Both the position numbers and the translations under genes were made by a program. DNA of 64,000 nucleotides from Oscheius onirici (lineage: Eukaryota > Nematoda > Chromadorea > Rhabditida > Rhabditidae). The DNA lies in contig OW051470.1 in assembly GCA_932521025.1 (NCBI GenBank), forward strand, positions 4,202,501 through 4,266,500, in the 5' to 3' direction. The notes under the pieces are model-generated. The model was not told the origin of the DNA, made no database searches, and saw only the letters and a program-made list of their open reading frames with translations. Below, one piece after another: positions 21,454-33,635 of this stretch. Position 1 is the first letter of the stretch. Every line of letters begins with the position of its first letter.

Positions 21454-24400
21454 ATGGCAGCAAATCGCAACCATCCACTTCTCGACGAAGATTTTGCGAC
21501 GGACAAAACAAAGAAAACTTACAGCGTTTGTGTTAGTTTTGAATAATTCTAAATCTTTGTTCAGCTATATGTCTATGCCGAGCGTATGGTCGCTAGTGGT
21601 CGTCTAAATGAGAATGAAGAAAAGATGCTTTTAGCCATCATGGAGAGGGCCAAGCAAGCTGGTTAGTGGTTTTTGCATAGTTCAAAAAATGTTAATTTAG
21701 TTACATCCTCTAGTGCTGGACAGAAAAAGAAGAAATCGGCCGAAGAGAAAATCAGTGGTATGATTTAAAACTGCTTGTATTACGTGTGGAAGGAATAAAC
21801 GCCCCCCCCTCTGCTAAAATTTTTTGTTTTTCATCCAAATACCACCAAAATTTGGCTGGAAGGGGGCAGTATAGGGCCCAACTTCCCCACAAAATTTCAG
21901 CCGGATTGCACTTTCTTTGGCGGAGCATGCATCACTTATGAGGCTATATCACTGCACAATATCAGACCAAGCCATCGGATAGTTTTCTCAAACATTCGCT
22001 CCTAAACTTTTTTTCATTTGCCCAAAATCACCATGTAGGGGGTATCATGGAATTTTTTGGCCAAAATTTTTATTCTTGCAATAGCATCGTACTGACTTGC
22101 TCTTACCTAAAAACTTGTTTGCTCCTCGAAATTCGCGAAGGAAGTGGTGAAATTAGGTCGAAGAATGTCTCATGGAATGTTCTAGAAGCTTCTAGAATCC
22201 CAGTATTTTGCCTCTTTTCGTCTGGCTTATCCGATGGCTTGGTCTGATATTGTGCAGCGATATAGCCTCATAAGTGATGCATGCCATAGGCTATAGAACA
22301 TGCCGATATGTTATCCTCAAAAAAAGTTATGGGTCCGACAGTGCCGCGAGGTCGGACCCCAAAAAGTGATAAAATCGACCTAGCTCCGCCAAAGAAAGTG
22401 CAAATCGGCTGAAATTTTGTGGGGAAGTTGGGCCCTATACTGCCCCCTTCCAGCCAAATTTTGGTGGTATTTGGATGAAAAACAAAAAATTTTAGCACGG
22501 GGGGTGTTTATTCCTTCCACACGTAATATTTATGGTGATCAGAATACAAGGAAGCCAGTCTTGCCCTTCGTAATGAGCTCGCGGACGAAGAAATTTGTGT
22601 CGCAAAGCTGCGGTCCAATCTTGAATCCAGCCGGATGAGCCTCAATGTAATTCAGGCAAGCATTGATAGGTATCTTGCCTTGTAAACTGGTCCAACATTT
22701 TCTTAGACTCCAAGCTCTATGTCGCTCTCTATCCATAGAAGCTAACGCTGTTTCAATGGACAATCAGCTCCTCGAATCTGAAGCGGACAAAGAGCGTATT
22801 CACTGGAACAAAGCCAACGCCAAGCTGACTCTTTTGACTGACCGAATGAACACCTTGTGTATGGAATCTCCGAAGATGAAGGATCATCAAGAGGTTCGTT
22901 TCATGTTTTTGGGGTATTAGCTTGTGTCAGAAGCAAAGAATTGCCGCCAATTTTCAACTGCAAATCAACGAGCTGGAGGAAGAAATTGAGAAGCTGAAAA
23001 CCCGGAACCTTTTCTACATTAAGCAGAGTATGTTCATTTTTCTACCTTTTCTGTAGCATTGACATAGACGCCGAAGCGAAGAATGTCAATTTCACGAGTT
23101 ATGTTCGTAACCTGGCTTCGTCTCTTACAAAATTCCTCACAAACATGGAAAAGTTTCAAAGTCTTCTGACTGACATCAAAGAAGCTCGTCGATCAATCAC
23201 AGAACAAGACGAGCGGGATCAGTTGGAAATGTCTTTTGCTGATCTTGACGACGTAACTTTCCCAATTTTTTTTATAATGATTTTTTATAGACCGCCTGCC
23301 TTCTGCAGTATGCTGAAAAATCGCCTCCTGAGGTCAACTGCAATGAGTTTCAAGATGCCGTTCCTCAAGAGGAAACTTCTAATCTTCCGATGGCTGTTGA
23401 ACCAACTGCCGAAGAGCTCGCAACTTCTGAACCATATACTGAAGAGCCTGCTGCTATCTTCGCTCCTTCGCAAGGAATGGACAATCCTATACTAATGGAG
23501 TCGGACGTCAATGCTGTTCTCGATTTGAGTGCCAACGCAGCTGGTGAGTTGTTAAAGCGAGCCTCTCCCATTGTCGATTCGTTACATATATAAGCTCGGC
23601 GGGGGGCGGCCGTGCAGCTTGTTCTATTTAGCGCAATGAGTAAGAATACTGTCTACGAATCAGCCCATGGAAAGTTAGATCCCCGCCACTGTAATTTTTC
23701 TTTTCTACAAAAAGACTGTAATCGTTTACAAATTCATTTTCGATTTATTTACTAGACATTTCACATAAATTTCACCTAACTCGAAAAACCAACGTTTATG
23801 TTGTTTCAGTTTGTAGGCTTACAAAAAAAATAGAAAAATATAACTAACTCGCGGGGGAGTCGAATCAGAGGCTTCAATCTAAACTATCTAAAGCGCAATG
23901 GTGTCTGTCGTGGACTCTGTTTGGATGCTTGTTTCTCTGGGACCTTAAGACAACCCGGGTTCGACTCTTCTCCTCGACAAATATTTTTGCAAAATTATTT
24001 TGAGTAGGAAATAGAGTCAGCGTAACTGCTAGGGGATCAGACGGGACCGGTTGACTAGGGTAGAGATCAGAAGAGATCGGTGGACTTGGGAAGGGATAGG
24101 TTGACTGGGGAAGGGATCAGAAGAGATCGACGTAATCGTGTTTATCGTATCACTGTGGTTCATACGAGAAACTTCAGTTACTGGAGCATTGAGAGCAATC
24201 CGTTCACGAAAAAAATTGAACAGCATGAAAACGTTGCTACTCAGCTGAAAAAAATCTGCTGTTCTCTTTTTTTTGAACAGACTATAAAGGCGGCTGGTAT
24301 TACTAAAAACCTGCTCAATCCACTGCGCCTGCAAGAGCGCTCGAGGCGAAATAAGCCCGCGAAAATTAAAACGGGGTATAGGAGGGAGGCTCGCTTTAAC

Positions 24401-24754
24401 TACCGTTCTCTGTAATGTACTTATTCAGACCCAGGAAGTGCTTTCCTTATGATGATGGATACGGGTAAAGGAATGGAATTTGACGAAACCAGTCAGCCCA
24501 CCTTCTTGAACGAAATGGGAGCTGCAGGAGATTCTAGCAGTACTTACACTCTGTTCATCTATATGCTTGCTTTTACAGACTTTAATTTCGGTGGAGACTT
24601 CAATGCTGGTGCATCAGAAGATGCATTCCCTTTTAACTTTGGACAGCCGGACGATGCTACCTCGTCCCAGTACAACTTTGATACCTCTCAGCCGCTGCTC
24701 AACTTTGGAAATGATACCACAGGAGATGGTGGAGATTTCTTCCATTTCAAATAG
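21454..24754 (+). CDS. Coiled-coil protein, weakly taxilin-like, with acidic NFG-rich tail
   Basis: The reading starts MAANRNHPLLDEDF at 21454, 3 nt after TTTTCAG. It continues through spliced exons: YVYAERMVASGRLNENEEK, AIMERAKQ, a Lys-rich AGQKKKKSAEEKIS, then a coiled coil (EYKEASLALRNELADEE, CVAKLRSNLESSRMSL). The segment IDRLQALCRSLSIEANAV recalls the taxilin LESLCRELQ box. More coiled coil follows (QINELEEEIEKLKTRN), then a Pro/Glu-rich part, then a tail with repeated Asn/Asp-Phe-Gly (NFNFGGDFNAG, FNFGQPDD). Taxilins bind syntaxins in vesicle traffic, but this assignment is tentative. Two large introns are loaded with repeats: a 751-bp TIR element (21778-22528), and tandem repeats at 24.0 kb. 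The stop is at 24752. Confidence 0.55.
21778..22528. mobile_element. 751-bp TIR transposon-like element in an intron
   Basis: Terminal inverted repeats of roughly 120-130 bp begin TATTACGTGTGGAAGGAATA and end with the inverse. They share GGGCCCAACTTCCCCACAAA and a CCAAATTTTGGTGGT block. A second inverted pair (ATGCATCACTTATGAGGC and complement) lies further in. A TA target duplication fits the ends, suggesting a Tc1/mariner-powered non-autonomous element, though this is inferred. No transposase is encoded. It lies wholly within an intron of the taxilin-like gene and leaves the splice sites intact. Confidence 0.75.
24031..24131. repeat. Imperfect tandem repeat in intron
   Basis: About four units of some 25-30 bp carry variants of GGGATCAGAAGAGATCGG and GGTTGACTGGGG. 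It lies in the last large intron of the taxilin-like gene. Nothing suggests a coding role. Confidence 0.5.
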
Positions 24755-24852
24755 CACGTTCTTCGTATTCTGTGAATTTTTTTTGTTTCTTTTCTGGTTA
24801 TTGAATATATATCCAATCTTTTTTCGTTCTCTTCGAAGACAGTTTTTTCTAA

Positions 24853-25573
24853 CAAGGGAAGCTTGTCAGGTCAAGGTGGTGTTTCACGACGTGCGTAGTA
24901 TCATTTGGTAGCCCATGACAAAGGGATTCCGGGATATATTACCAATTTTGCGAAATACCACCCTGGACCGAGTTATGGACGTTTTAAATTTCCGCACCCG
25001 CAGTGGAGAATATGTCGCTCGGGTGTGGAATCCGACGACATGGCAACGTGGCAGTTGGGCGTGCATTCTGGACTCATGATACTTTGGTCATGGGTTCGAT
25101 TCCATTTTTGTTTTATATCTTTTGCCTTTTCTAAACCTTTGCTTCTATTTTTGACCGTAAATTGTATTCATAATCACTGCCCTGTGCCCAGAAGACTTTA
25201 TGGAGAGAGAAAAATTTCGACCTCATGACCATCTGATCATCAAAAAAAGAAGTGACCCCATTTGGTATCGGTATCTTCTGAAACACTTGCTGCGAAGTTC
25301 CTTCTTCACTTCGCAGCACGGGGTCACTTCTTTTTTTGATGATCAGATGGTCACGAGGTCGAAATTTTCCTCTCTCCAAAAAGTCTTCTGTGCATTCCGC
25401 GCCCGAGCGACATATTCTCCACTGCGGGCGCGGAAATTTTAAAACGTCCCGAACTAGGTCCAAGGTGGCATTTCGCAAAATTGGTAATATATCCCGGAAT
25501 CCCTTTGTCATGGGCTACCGAATGACACTACACTGGTCATGAAACGCCACCTTGACCTGACAAGTTCCCCTTG
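24853..25573. mobile_element. 721-bp long-TIR element between two genes
   Basis: The left end reads CAAGGGAAGCTTGTCAGGTC; the right end is its imperfect inverse. Arms of about 190 bp share GCCCATGACAAAGGGATTCC and GAGAATATGTCGCTCGGG. An inner inverted pair (CGACCTCATGACCATCTGAT and complement, 25210-25375) makes a second fold-back. No transposase. Without it, the taxilin-like stop and PCC1 start would be about 260 bp apart. The same terminal motif recurs near 60731. Confidence 0.72.
25040..25106 (+). repeat. tRNA-derived sequence (SINE-like) inside the TIR element
   Basis: A D-arm-like GTGGCAGTTGGGCGTGC, an anticodon-loop-like GGACTCATGATAC and a T-arm with a good B box (ATGGGTTCGATTCCAT) occur in tRNA order and spacing. 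The acceptor stem does not close, so this is a degenerate tRNA relative (Met/Ile-like CAT loop) rather than a working tRNA gene. Confidence 0.45.
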
Positions 25574-25733
25574 AAAGCAAAGTATTCCTCTGGCCGAGAA
25601 TGCGTACTAATTTCGTTCGAACGCCCGTTATAAAAGAGACTGTAGTGCCAGCTGGTTGTTCCGCTTTGAACCTGTTTGTACATTGCCTTCGACTCGCTTA
25701 CGAGAGTAGATACGATATTCATCTCGTTTAGAA

Positions 25734-26180
25734 ATGGAGATCGATGACGGTGCGTGTTCTTCTTCGGACGAAGAGATGGGACCCATTCCGACCGATTCAG
25801 GTCGGCCGCATACAGCGTGAGCATTTTCTTATGTCTTTATTCGTAATTTATAGAGAAATTCGAATGGACATGGGATCTCAGGAAACTGCCGAAATTGTGT
25901 GTCGGACAGTGCAAGTGGACAAGGAGCCGAGTCGGAGTAACGCCGTCCGAACAATGCTAGTCGAAGGAAATTATCTTGTTCTGTATATTTTTCAATCATC
26001 GTTCAGAAATTTCCATTTTTTAGAAGAGTATCCAGTGTTCACCGTCGATCGCTACAAAAGTGTATTGCCAATATGTTCGATATGTGTGATCTGGCCAAGT
26101 CGACGATTGATCTTGTCCGACAGAAGAGCTGGATTCAAGAACCTCCTGCGAGCAAAAAAATTAAAATTTCAAATTCTTAG
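25734..26180 (+). CDS. LAGE3: KEOPS/EKC complex subunit Pcc1 (LAGE3)
   Basis: Three exons (25734-25816, 25854-25982, 26024-26180) give 122 residues. The acidic start MEIDDGACSSSDEE is followed by the Pcc1 fold: AEIVCRTVQVDKEPSRSNAV, RTMLVEGNYLVLRVSS, then RRSLQKCIANMFDMCDLAKS. The order (strand, helix, strand with NxLxLRxS, long helix with repeated hydrophobics) is that of Pcc1/LAGE3. The Lys-rich tail SKKIKISNS may be a nuclear signal. KEOPS makes the t6A37 modification on ANN-decoding tRNAs; Pcc1 drives dimerisation. The ATG lies two bases after CGTTTAG. An AATAAA at about 26224 precedes the next gene, whose ATG is only 142 bp beyond this stop. Confidence 0.82.
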
Positions 26181-26321
26181 TCGTCGATTCGGTTCTGTTA
26201 CCTATTCTTGTTTGATTGTAACCAATAAACGTCATTCACAAACCTCGTTTGCTTGGGTGACCGTTATACACGGTGGAATACTGATTCATACCATCGACGG
26301 CTGCAAAAGAAAAATTCACAG

Positions 26322-29300
26322 ATGTTCAAAGGCTTGAAATCGAAACTAGAAGATCAAGGGAAGAAGCTGCAAGCCTCGGTTGCCTCGTACGGAGAACAGC
26401 TGAGCGAACAGATTGGGTCAAGACGAACAGCCAATGTCAGTTTTTAGTTTCACGAATATCATAAATATTGTGTCCAAAGATAAAAAAGATTCAGAGTGAT
26501 GCTGGCAGCGATTCCGGATCGAACATTACTCGTCGATTTCTCAATGCCGTCGGTGGTAGCTCTTCTCCGGCCCATCCAAATCTCGAAGATTCTCTTAACC
26601 ATTCCGTAAGTCTCAGTTACTTTTCCTTGTTTATTTCAATTTCAGGTCGGCAGTGCCCTAATGGAAGAAGTCACGGAAGGAGATCTTCTCGGTCTCGATC
26701 TACCAAAACGCGAGCGTCGTCTGTCCGGAGGGTCTACTCATAGCAACGAAAGGTAGATACTTACTTTGGTCTCGTCTCACCGGAAATGACAGCTCTTTTT
26801 CGTCATTCTTCCAATCCGTACCTGGAATGGCTGCTTCCACGCTAGAAGACGTTGAGTCTGATCGTGAAAGTACTCTAGAAGAGCACGGATCTGCGGTTGT
26901 CAGATCTGCCTCCAAAGAACAGGTTTCAAATTTATTTCCTCCTATCAGCTCAATTTTTAGATTTCTTCAGTGTTGTCAAAACTACAAGGGAGAGCCGCCA
27001 ATTACAAAGACAAGTACAGAGACTTGGTCAAGAAGTACAACGATGTTGTTACGGAAAACAACAAATGCAGAGTTAGCGTTTTCCTTAAATCTCTCAGTTG
27101 CTTTTCAGACGGTGCTAGCTCAGACCCAAGATAAAGCTCTGGAGAGGATGGAGAAGCTTCGAAGTGAGAAAAAGGCGTTGAATGACAAATTGGCGGAACT
27201 GATAAATAGTCAACACGAGGTAGTTCTTTTAAGTAGTACTCTCAAATGGAGCTTAGAATCCGGCCAGACTTCTGAAATACGAGCAGCTTTTGGAGAAGTG
27301 TAAAGCTGAAATAACGAAGAACAAGGAGAAAATCAAAGAGTTGATGTCGGAAAATGAGTCACTTCGATCTTGGAACGACAATAACGATGGAGAGGTTTTG
27401 ATCAGTGGAAAATATTCATAGTGATCGTTTCAGACCGAAATGTCGGATCTGGCCGCAGAAAGAATTTCATCTGAATGGAAACAACGTATTGATAAGGTTG
27501 AGGGAGAATGGACGGAGCGACTCAATTCGGTATAAAATCTAGCAAACATTATTTATTTCGAGTTTCAGGTAGAATCAAACTATATCGATCAGATAGCCGC
27601 AGCGAAAAAAGAAACCTTTATGATGATGGAAAGCAAAGACAAGGAAATCGAAAGTCTGCGAAACAAGTGTCGAGAGCTCGAAATTCAAGATGGACATGCC
27701 AACGACCGGTGGCAGAAAAAGGTAGACGAACTTCAATCTATTGTCAAAGCTCTCGAGACGGAGAAAGCCGATATGATTGAAAAGTTGTCTGCTGCAAAGG
27801 CCCAAGGAGTTCAGGTCTGGAAAACCTTTATCACATATTGTTATGTTTTAGGCTGTACGCGATGAGGAGGAAATGAAGAGAAATAGTCTTATTGCTGAAC
27901 TTACGCACAAGGCCGAACAAGCACGAATTGAGCTGGAAACGAAACATGAAGAGACTCTCGACTTCTTGGTAACACAGAATTTATCCTTCTAGCTATTTGA
28001 TTAGAAAGCGGAAATAACTACATTGAAGTCGTCTCAACACGAAGAAGTGGACGCCATGAATGTGGTCAAGCTTACAGAACTTAGTCTCAAAATTCAACTA
28101 GCAGAAATGGAAGAACGGCTTCGCCTATCAGAGTTCCAATTGGCGGAGCATGTAAAATTCCAATAATTTTTTAAACTCAAATGTCCTAGAAAGAGGAAAT
28201 GGATCGTGTTCTGGATAACATCAACACCAAACATCGAGAAGAAGTAGCCTCCTTGATCCATGAACACGAAGAACTCGTCTCACTGTCGAAACAACAAAAC
28301 GACATCGAACGAACCAATCTAACTGACATGTTGACTATTGTTTTGCCTTTGAATTCATGTATTTCAGGATTTCTTTCCTCGAAAAAGATTTGGAAAATGT
28401 TCGGTCTTCCATGGAAAAGTCTCGGAAAGATTCCGACGCACAACAGCAAAATGTGATTGAAGAGCTTTCTGCCAAAGAGGTGAATCGCGTCTATAACGGA
28501 TAATACGGCAGTTTCAGACCAAGTACAAACAAGTGGTCGAGAGACTAGAAAGTGAAATCAATGATTTTACGAAAAAGAGTTCCATGGAAATGTCTAATTT
28601 AATGGATTCTCATAAGAAAGAGATGAATGTGCTACGCGATGAGATTGAAGAGTTGAAAGAAACATTGGAAAAGGCATCTGTTGATGCCGAATTATCTACC
28701 GAATCGTAAGTTTTTCGTCATAAACAGCCAGCTCTGTATCCCCGAAAACGACCAGATTTACTCGATTTGAAATGCCGCCAACATTAGACGCCAAATTTTC
28801 CATTCAAACATTTTATAAAAACTTTAAACAAAATTGCGAATGATTTCCGTTTTGACGCTTATTTCACCAATGGCGAGGCGTAAAAATACAATCACATTCA
28901 CAAGGTTGCTTAGTTTAGTTTTTTAGACTTTGTTTGTAGGAATAATGTTGCCAAGAAGAATTCCGAGGAGGAACTTCAGGAATTGCGAACTGTTTTGCAA
29001 GAAAGAAACGAGCACGTTCACCGGTTGGAAATAGAAAAGAGCGAAATGGAGGTAGGTTTTATTTACTTTTTTCTTAATAAAGAAAGTCGAGTAAAACGAA
29101 ATTTAGGTTGAACTGGCTCAGTCACGAGAACTGTCTTGTATTCATGAACACCTTCGTTCGGAATTAGACGAGGCAAGAAAGCAGAAAGAAGACGCCGAGG
29201 TCAGACTGTTCGAGTTGGAAAAGAAGATTTCAAAGAAAGACGAATCTGAAGAACTTATCAAACTGGACGTGTCTGCGCCAATGGAATCTGTTTCTACTTC

Positions 29301-32223
29301 TGAAATCGACGAGCTCAGAGCTCAATTGGAAAAGTTGAACCATGAGAAGAAGCAATTGGAAGAACGGCTGACGGTCGTTTCGGAGGAACGGGAAAGTCTT
29401 TTTCAGAAAAGTACTCAGGATAAAGATTCTCTGCAAAATTACGAGGTATCCTTGTTGCACGGCCTTGACTAGTATTGTTCAGATGCAGATCGCTAGTCTG
29501 AGATCTTTCAGCGAGGAAGAAAAGACGCAACTCGGAAAACGCCTGGATTCCCTTCGCACCGAAACCACCAAAGTTATTGAAGATTTGACCAAAAGAGCTG
29601 ATGAAGCCGTTGAGAGTTTCTCGAATGCAACAAAAGAGAAGACACAATTTGAGGAGGAACTGACAGTTTTGAAAGAACAAGTTACTTTTTACCTTGAGTA
29701 ATGAACAAGGGTCTTCAGTTTGCTCAAGTGGCTCAACGTCTAGCATCTCATGAAGAGTCCAACAAGGACCATAACTCTGTTGTCGAAATCGTCAAAGAAG
29801 AGCTCAGGCAGACTATGGATGAAAAGAAAAGGGTTGAAGGAAATTTAGTCAAGGTAAAAGTAGACATATTTTGTCATAACATGTGTTAAGGTACAAGATG
29901 AACTGAAAATTGCTCTCAACACTGCCAAAGAAGAAAAAGAACGACTTGAGGAGAGACAGAAATCATCCGACGCCAATTTTGCATCGCTTACTGAGATGAA
30001 AAACGGTCTGGAAGAAAATCTGACGAAGATACAACGGCAGCTGGATATTGCCCATAATGAGAACTCTGAACTACGAAAGTAATTTCTGTTTGTATTTTTC
30101 AAACTTCTCCTTTCAGTCACTTGACCGATACTGCCGAAATTGAGGCTCTCTTGCTCGAAAAGCAATCCAAACTCGACGAATTGGAGAATCATTTCAAATC
30201 GACGTTGGAAGAGCTTAATTCCATTCTTCTTGAAAAAGAGGATTTGGTGGAAAAGTTCAAGAAGGAAATTCAAATGTTAAAGGAGACACTTGTTCAGAAG
30301 GAGGAAAGTCAGGTAAGCAGATTTTTCTTGTTTTATTTCGTAGTTGTAAATTGTAGAAAACGTCAGAATCAGCTAAAATTCGAGATCTTGAAGAACTTAA
30401 CGAACGAATGCGCTTTGAATTTATTGCTAAGGCTAGTTTCGTACATTTTCAGTCGATTCTCATTGAGAATGATAACAATGCTTTATTTCAGGAGAAGATT
30501 TTGACCGAGCTGCGATCTCAGTTGGACAACGTCAGAGAAGTAGCCAACTCTGCTGACCAGAAAAATGTTCAAACGATTGAGAAGCTGGAGATACAGTTGA
30601 AAAAGACCACTGCGGATGTCGAAAGTGCTGCTGGCACCATCGAATCTCTGAGACAAGCTCTTGCAAACGTTGACGAAATCAAGAAGGAACAGGAAGACAA
30701 ATGGGCGAAGGATAAAGAGGAAAACAGCAAAATCAGGTTTTTAATCAAATTTGCTTTGCTAACTTGTACTTAGGGATCAGTATTCGATTGCCTTGGAGAA
30801 TCTGAAGACTGAACTGGCGGATGCTCATCTAAAGATCACAAGCAAGACGAGCATCGAAGCGCAAAATGGTGAACTCTCAAACAGGATTAAAAATCTGACG
30901 GAAGAGCTGCAGCAAAAAAATGAAGAAATTCTCTCAGTAAAGGAGTCCGTGGAATTGGATTGGAAAAAGAAACTCGAAAAAAGTGTTCAAAAACAGAAGA
31001 AAATCTCCGAGGATGAAGCATCTGCAGCCAAGGCCGAGCTCATGCTGAATGTATACAATATTATTTAAATTTATTACAATAGCTCTTCCAGATTGACAAT
31101 CTTCGCAGTGATGTAGCTGATAAGGAAAAGAATCTCGACTCTGTCTTGTTGGAGAAGGCTCGTGTTGAACAGGAGCTCATAGCCTTGAATGCTGTTCGCG
31201 AGGAATTGGACGAGAGGAAGGAAAGGGAGAAACAGCTAATCAACAAACTATCCGAGATTGAGCATCGTCTAATGGAGCTCGAAGCCGAGAATAAAGTGAT
31301 TAGAACGAGAAAGAGCGAGTTGGAAAAGGCGAAGGAAACCCTCAGTAGTGAGTTGGATCAGCATAAAATACTGCTGTCGGAAAAAGAAAACGAGGTGGGT
31401 TCGAAGGAAATTGGTTCCATTTTTGGAATTTGAAGGTGAAGAATCTGACCGAGATGAACGAAGCAACGATGAAGAAAGCCGTTGCCAAACAAGATACCGA
31501 TAGCAAGAAGGTTATCCGCGAACTGCAACGCGAGGTCAAACAACTCTACGTCGAGCTGAACGAGAAATCCGAATCCGTCGATCGGCTAAAAAAACAGCTG
31601 GATGAGCAGAAGGCGAGCTCTTCAGAAGTGTCTGTTGTGAAACATTCGAATTCCTCTGACAGTGCTCCACAGAAAGATTTCATGGTTTATTCTTCTGTTA
31701 TATTTTAAAATAATTGGCTTCAGTATGAGGAAGAGCTAGAAACGATGCGGAATAAGTTAAAAGATTCTCACAAAGAAATCGACGAATTGAAAGATGTCAA
31801 CGAGCGATTGGAGAGAAGCATCGAAAGTTCAAAGAAATCGAATCTTCGGGTTTTTCCACCTTTTCTTCGTATTTACTTTGCTTCCAGAATACGCCAAGTC
31901 CACCCAAGACGAACGGAACTTCGGCTTCAAACTACGAGTCTCCAGGATTCGCCGATTCCGCCGAGGCCGAATATCTCAAAAACGTCCTATACAAGTATAT
32001 GGCCGATCGTGAAACTCTCGGACACGAAAGTGTGGTATGTTTTGCCCTTTTTCGCAAAATTCTTTTCTGATTTCAGACTCTGGCTCGTGTCATCGGTACC
32101 GTGGCAAAATTCAACAAGTCCCAAATGCAGAGCATTATCGACAAGGAAGAGTCTCGATTGGCCGGCTGGGTTGGAGGAACTGTCGCCCAGATGTCTCACG
32201 CTCTTTCTGGAGCTAGGCAATAG
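26322..32223 (+). CDS. GRIP-domain golgin (golgin-245/GOLGA4 type)
   Basis: The start MFKGLKSKLEDQGKKLQ at 26322, directly after CACAG, matches the N-terminal peptide of golgin-245-like proteins. Many small exons then encode almost unbroken heptad coiled coil, rich in E, K, Q and L (for example RELEIQDGHANDRWQKKV near 27690, ELRAQLEKLNHEKKQLEER near 29315). The last exons carry the GRIP domain: AEAEYLKNVLYKYMADRET, then TLARVIGTVAKFNKSQ, with the invariant Tyr in EYLKNV. GRIP domains bind Arl1-GTP on the trans-Golgi network, where these golgins tether vesicles. The stop is TAG at 32221. Introns are mostly 40-50 nt; one of about 230 nt (28707-28937) is the largest. Coiled-coil length suggests roughly 1,600 residues. 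The exact subfamily cannot be told by eye. Confidence 0.88.
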
Positions 32224-32454
32224 ATAACTTTATTTATTTTCCACCTTAATATAGCTCATTTAGTGTGATATCTTACCTGTGACTCGTGCCTGTGATTTGT
32301 ATAAACCTTTCCTTTTATTTATTATCAGCTGCCCGTTTAACTCTGAGCTTCAAATATCACACATTTTAATAAACGGTGGATATAACTGCTTTCTGTCCAT
32401 AATCGATCACGGTTCAGTGTTTAGACATTTTCTGTCGTTTTCGAACAAAAATAG

Positions 32455-33347
32455 ATGCAGAACGTGACCCTCGAAAACGGCCTAGTTCTATCTTATCTAG
32501 GCGAAAAACAAGTCAGAGAAAACATAAAATTACGCGGGTTTTTGACGGACAAATCGACGGAAAATCTCGAACGATCTGATTTGACTGTTCACGTTTACGA
32601 AGGCGGTTTCAAAGTGAGCTTTTTTCCTGAATGGAATGTTAATTTTCTGGCTTTCGGTCTGGGAATGTTCAATCGATCTGTGCGACTATCTTCAAAATAT
32701 GTTTTCCGATTTAAAGGAAAAGCAAGTTCTAGAGGTAACTGTCCATTTGCTAGTTTGTTCAAAGAAGGCTACAGCTAGGATGTGGCGCTGGTCTTTTGGG
32801 GATTGTTGCCGCAAAGTTGGGAGCAGAGAAGGTCGTCTTTCAAGATTTTGTACGTATTTTGTACATTATAATTTCACAAATCTCTCTATTCAGAATGAAT
32901 CAGTTCTGCGGTGTTTCACCAGTGACAACATCCTGGCAAATGATCTCAATCCAGACAACTATCGCTTCATAAGTGGTATATGGTCGGACTTGTCAGGAAA
33001 GTTATCCCCAAACAGGTTTCTTTTCCTCCTTCAACACCTGATACTCTTTTCAGTTTCGACCTGATTCTGACGTCGGAAACAATATACAACGAAGGAGATT
33101 ACGAGTCTCTCCATGACGTTATCTACAGTTCTCTCTCGAACACGGGCGTCTGGTGAGTCAGGCGGGGGGTTTGTTTGATCAGACCACTTGCAGCTTGTTA
33201 GCCGCCAAATTCTTCTATTTTGGACTATCTGGAGATGTTCCGTCCTTCATCCAATTCATTCAATCCAAAGAACTTCTTTCCGTAAAAGAAGTCGCTACGA
33301 TTGACTCTTCTGTTCCACGAAAAATTTTGAGTATTCAAAAGTTCTAA
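32455..33347 (+). CDS. METTL18: Protein-histidine N-methyltransferase METTL18/Hpm1
   Basis: The ORF starts at 32455 directly after AAATAG and is spliced to about 220 residues. Motifs in order: VHVYEGGFK-VWECSIDLCDYL across the first intron, SAM-binding motif I as LGCGAGLLGIVAAKLGA, FQDFNESVLR, then FDLILTSETIYN (post-I/motif IV), and CLLAAKFFYFGLSGDV. This is the METTL18/Hpm1 pattern; the enzyme methylates one histidine of ribosomal protein uL3. The first intron (32614-32656) ends in CG, not AG, although the protein match requires it. Other introns are normal. The human protein has a longer N-terminus. The gene is 231 bp downstream of the golgin on the same strand, so it may be in one polycistron. 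Confidence 0.88.
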
Positions 33348-33635
33348 CTATTTTGCTTTTGCTGTTATTTTTATAAAGTTTAGTGAATTAATTCTTTTCA
33401 AACCAACTTGGTGAATGCCCATTTGTTTATTTCTGCTCGTTAATTTTGTTTGCACTATCTCGACAGGCAACAATCCTCTGCAGTTCGTTGCTCACAACTG
33501 TTCGGTTTCATTTTTCTCGTTACAGAGGAAGAAATTGGAAACTGCACTTTAGGCTGTCTTAAATATTTTTTTTAAATTTTTTTCCGTCCTCCCCTTCCTC
33601 TCTCTGTCGTTGCCTTTTGGTCATGTAAACTATAC
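33348..33635. other. Non-coding stretch
   Basis: AT-rich 3' flank of METTL18. No gene or repeat recognised. Confidence 0.3.

Noticed and set aside
23830-23990. tRNA-like B boxes (GGTTCGACTC and, on the other strand, GATTCGACTCC)
   Set aside because: Neither orientation gives closed T or acceptor stems, so I do not call a tRNA; at best a degenerate SINE scrap.
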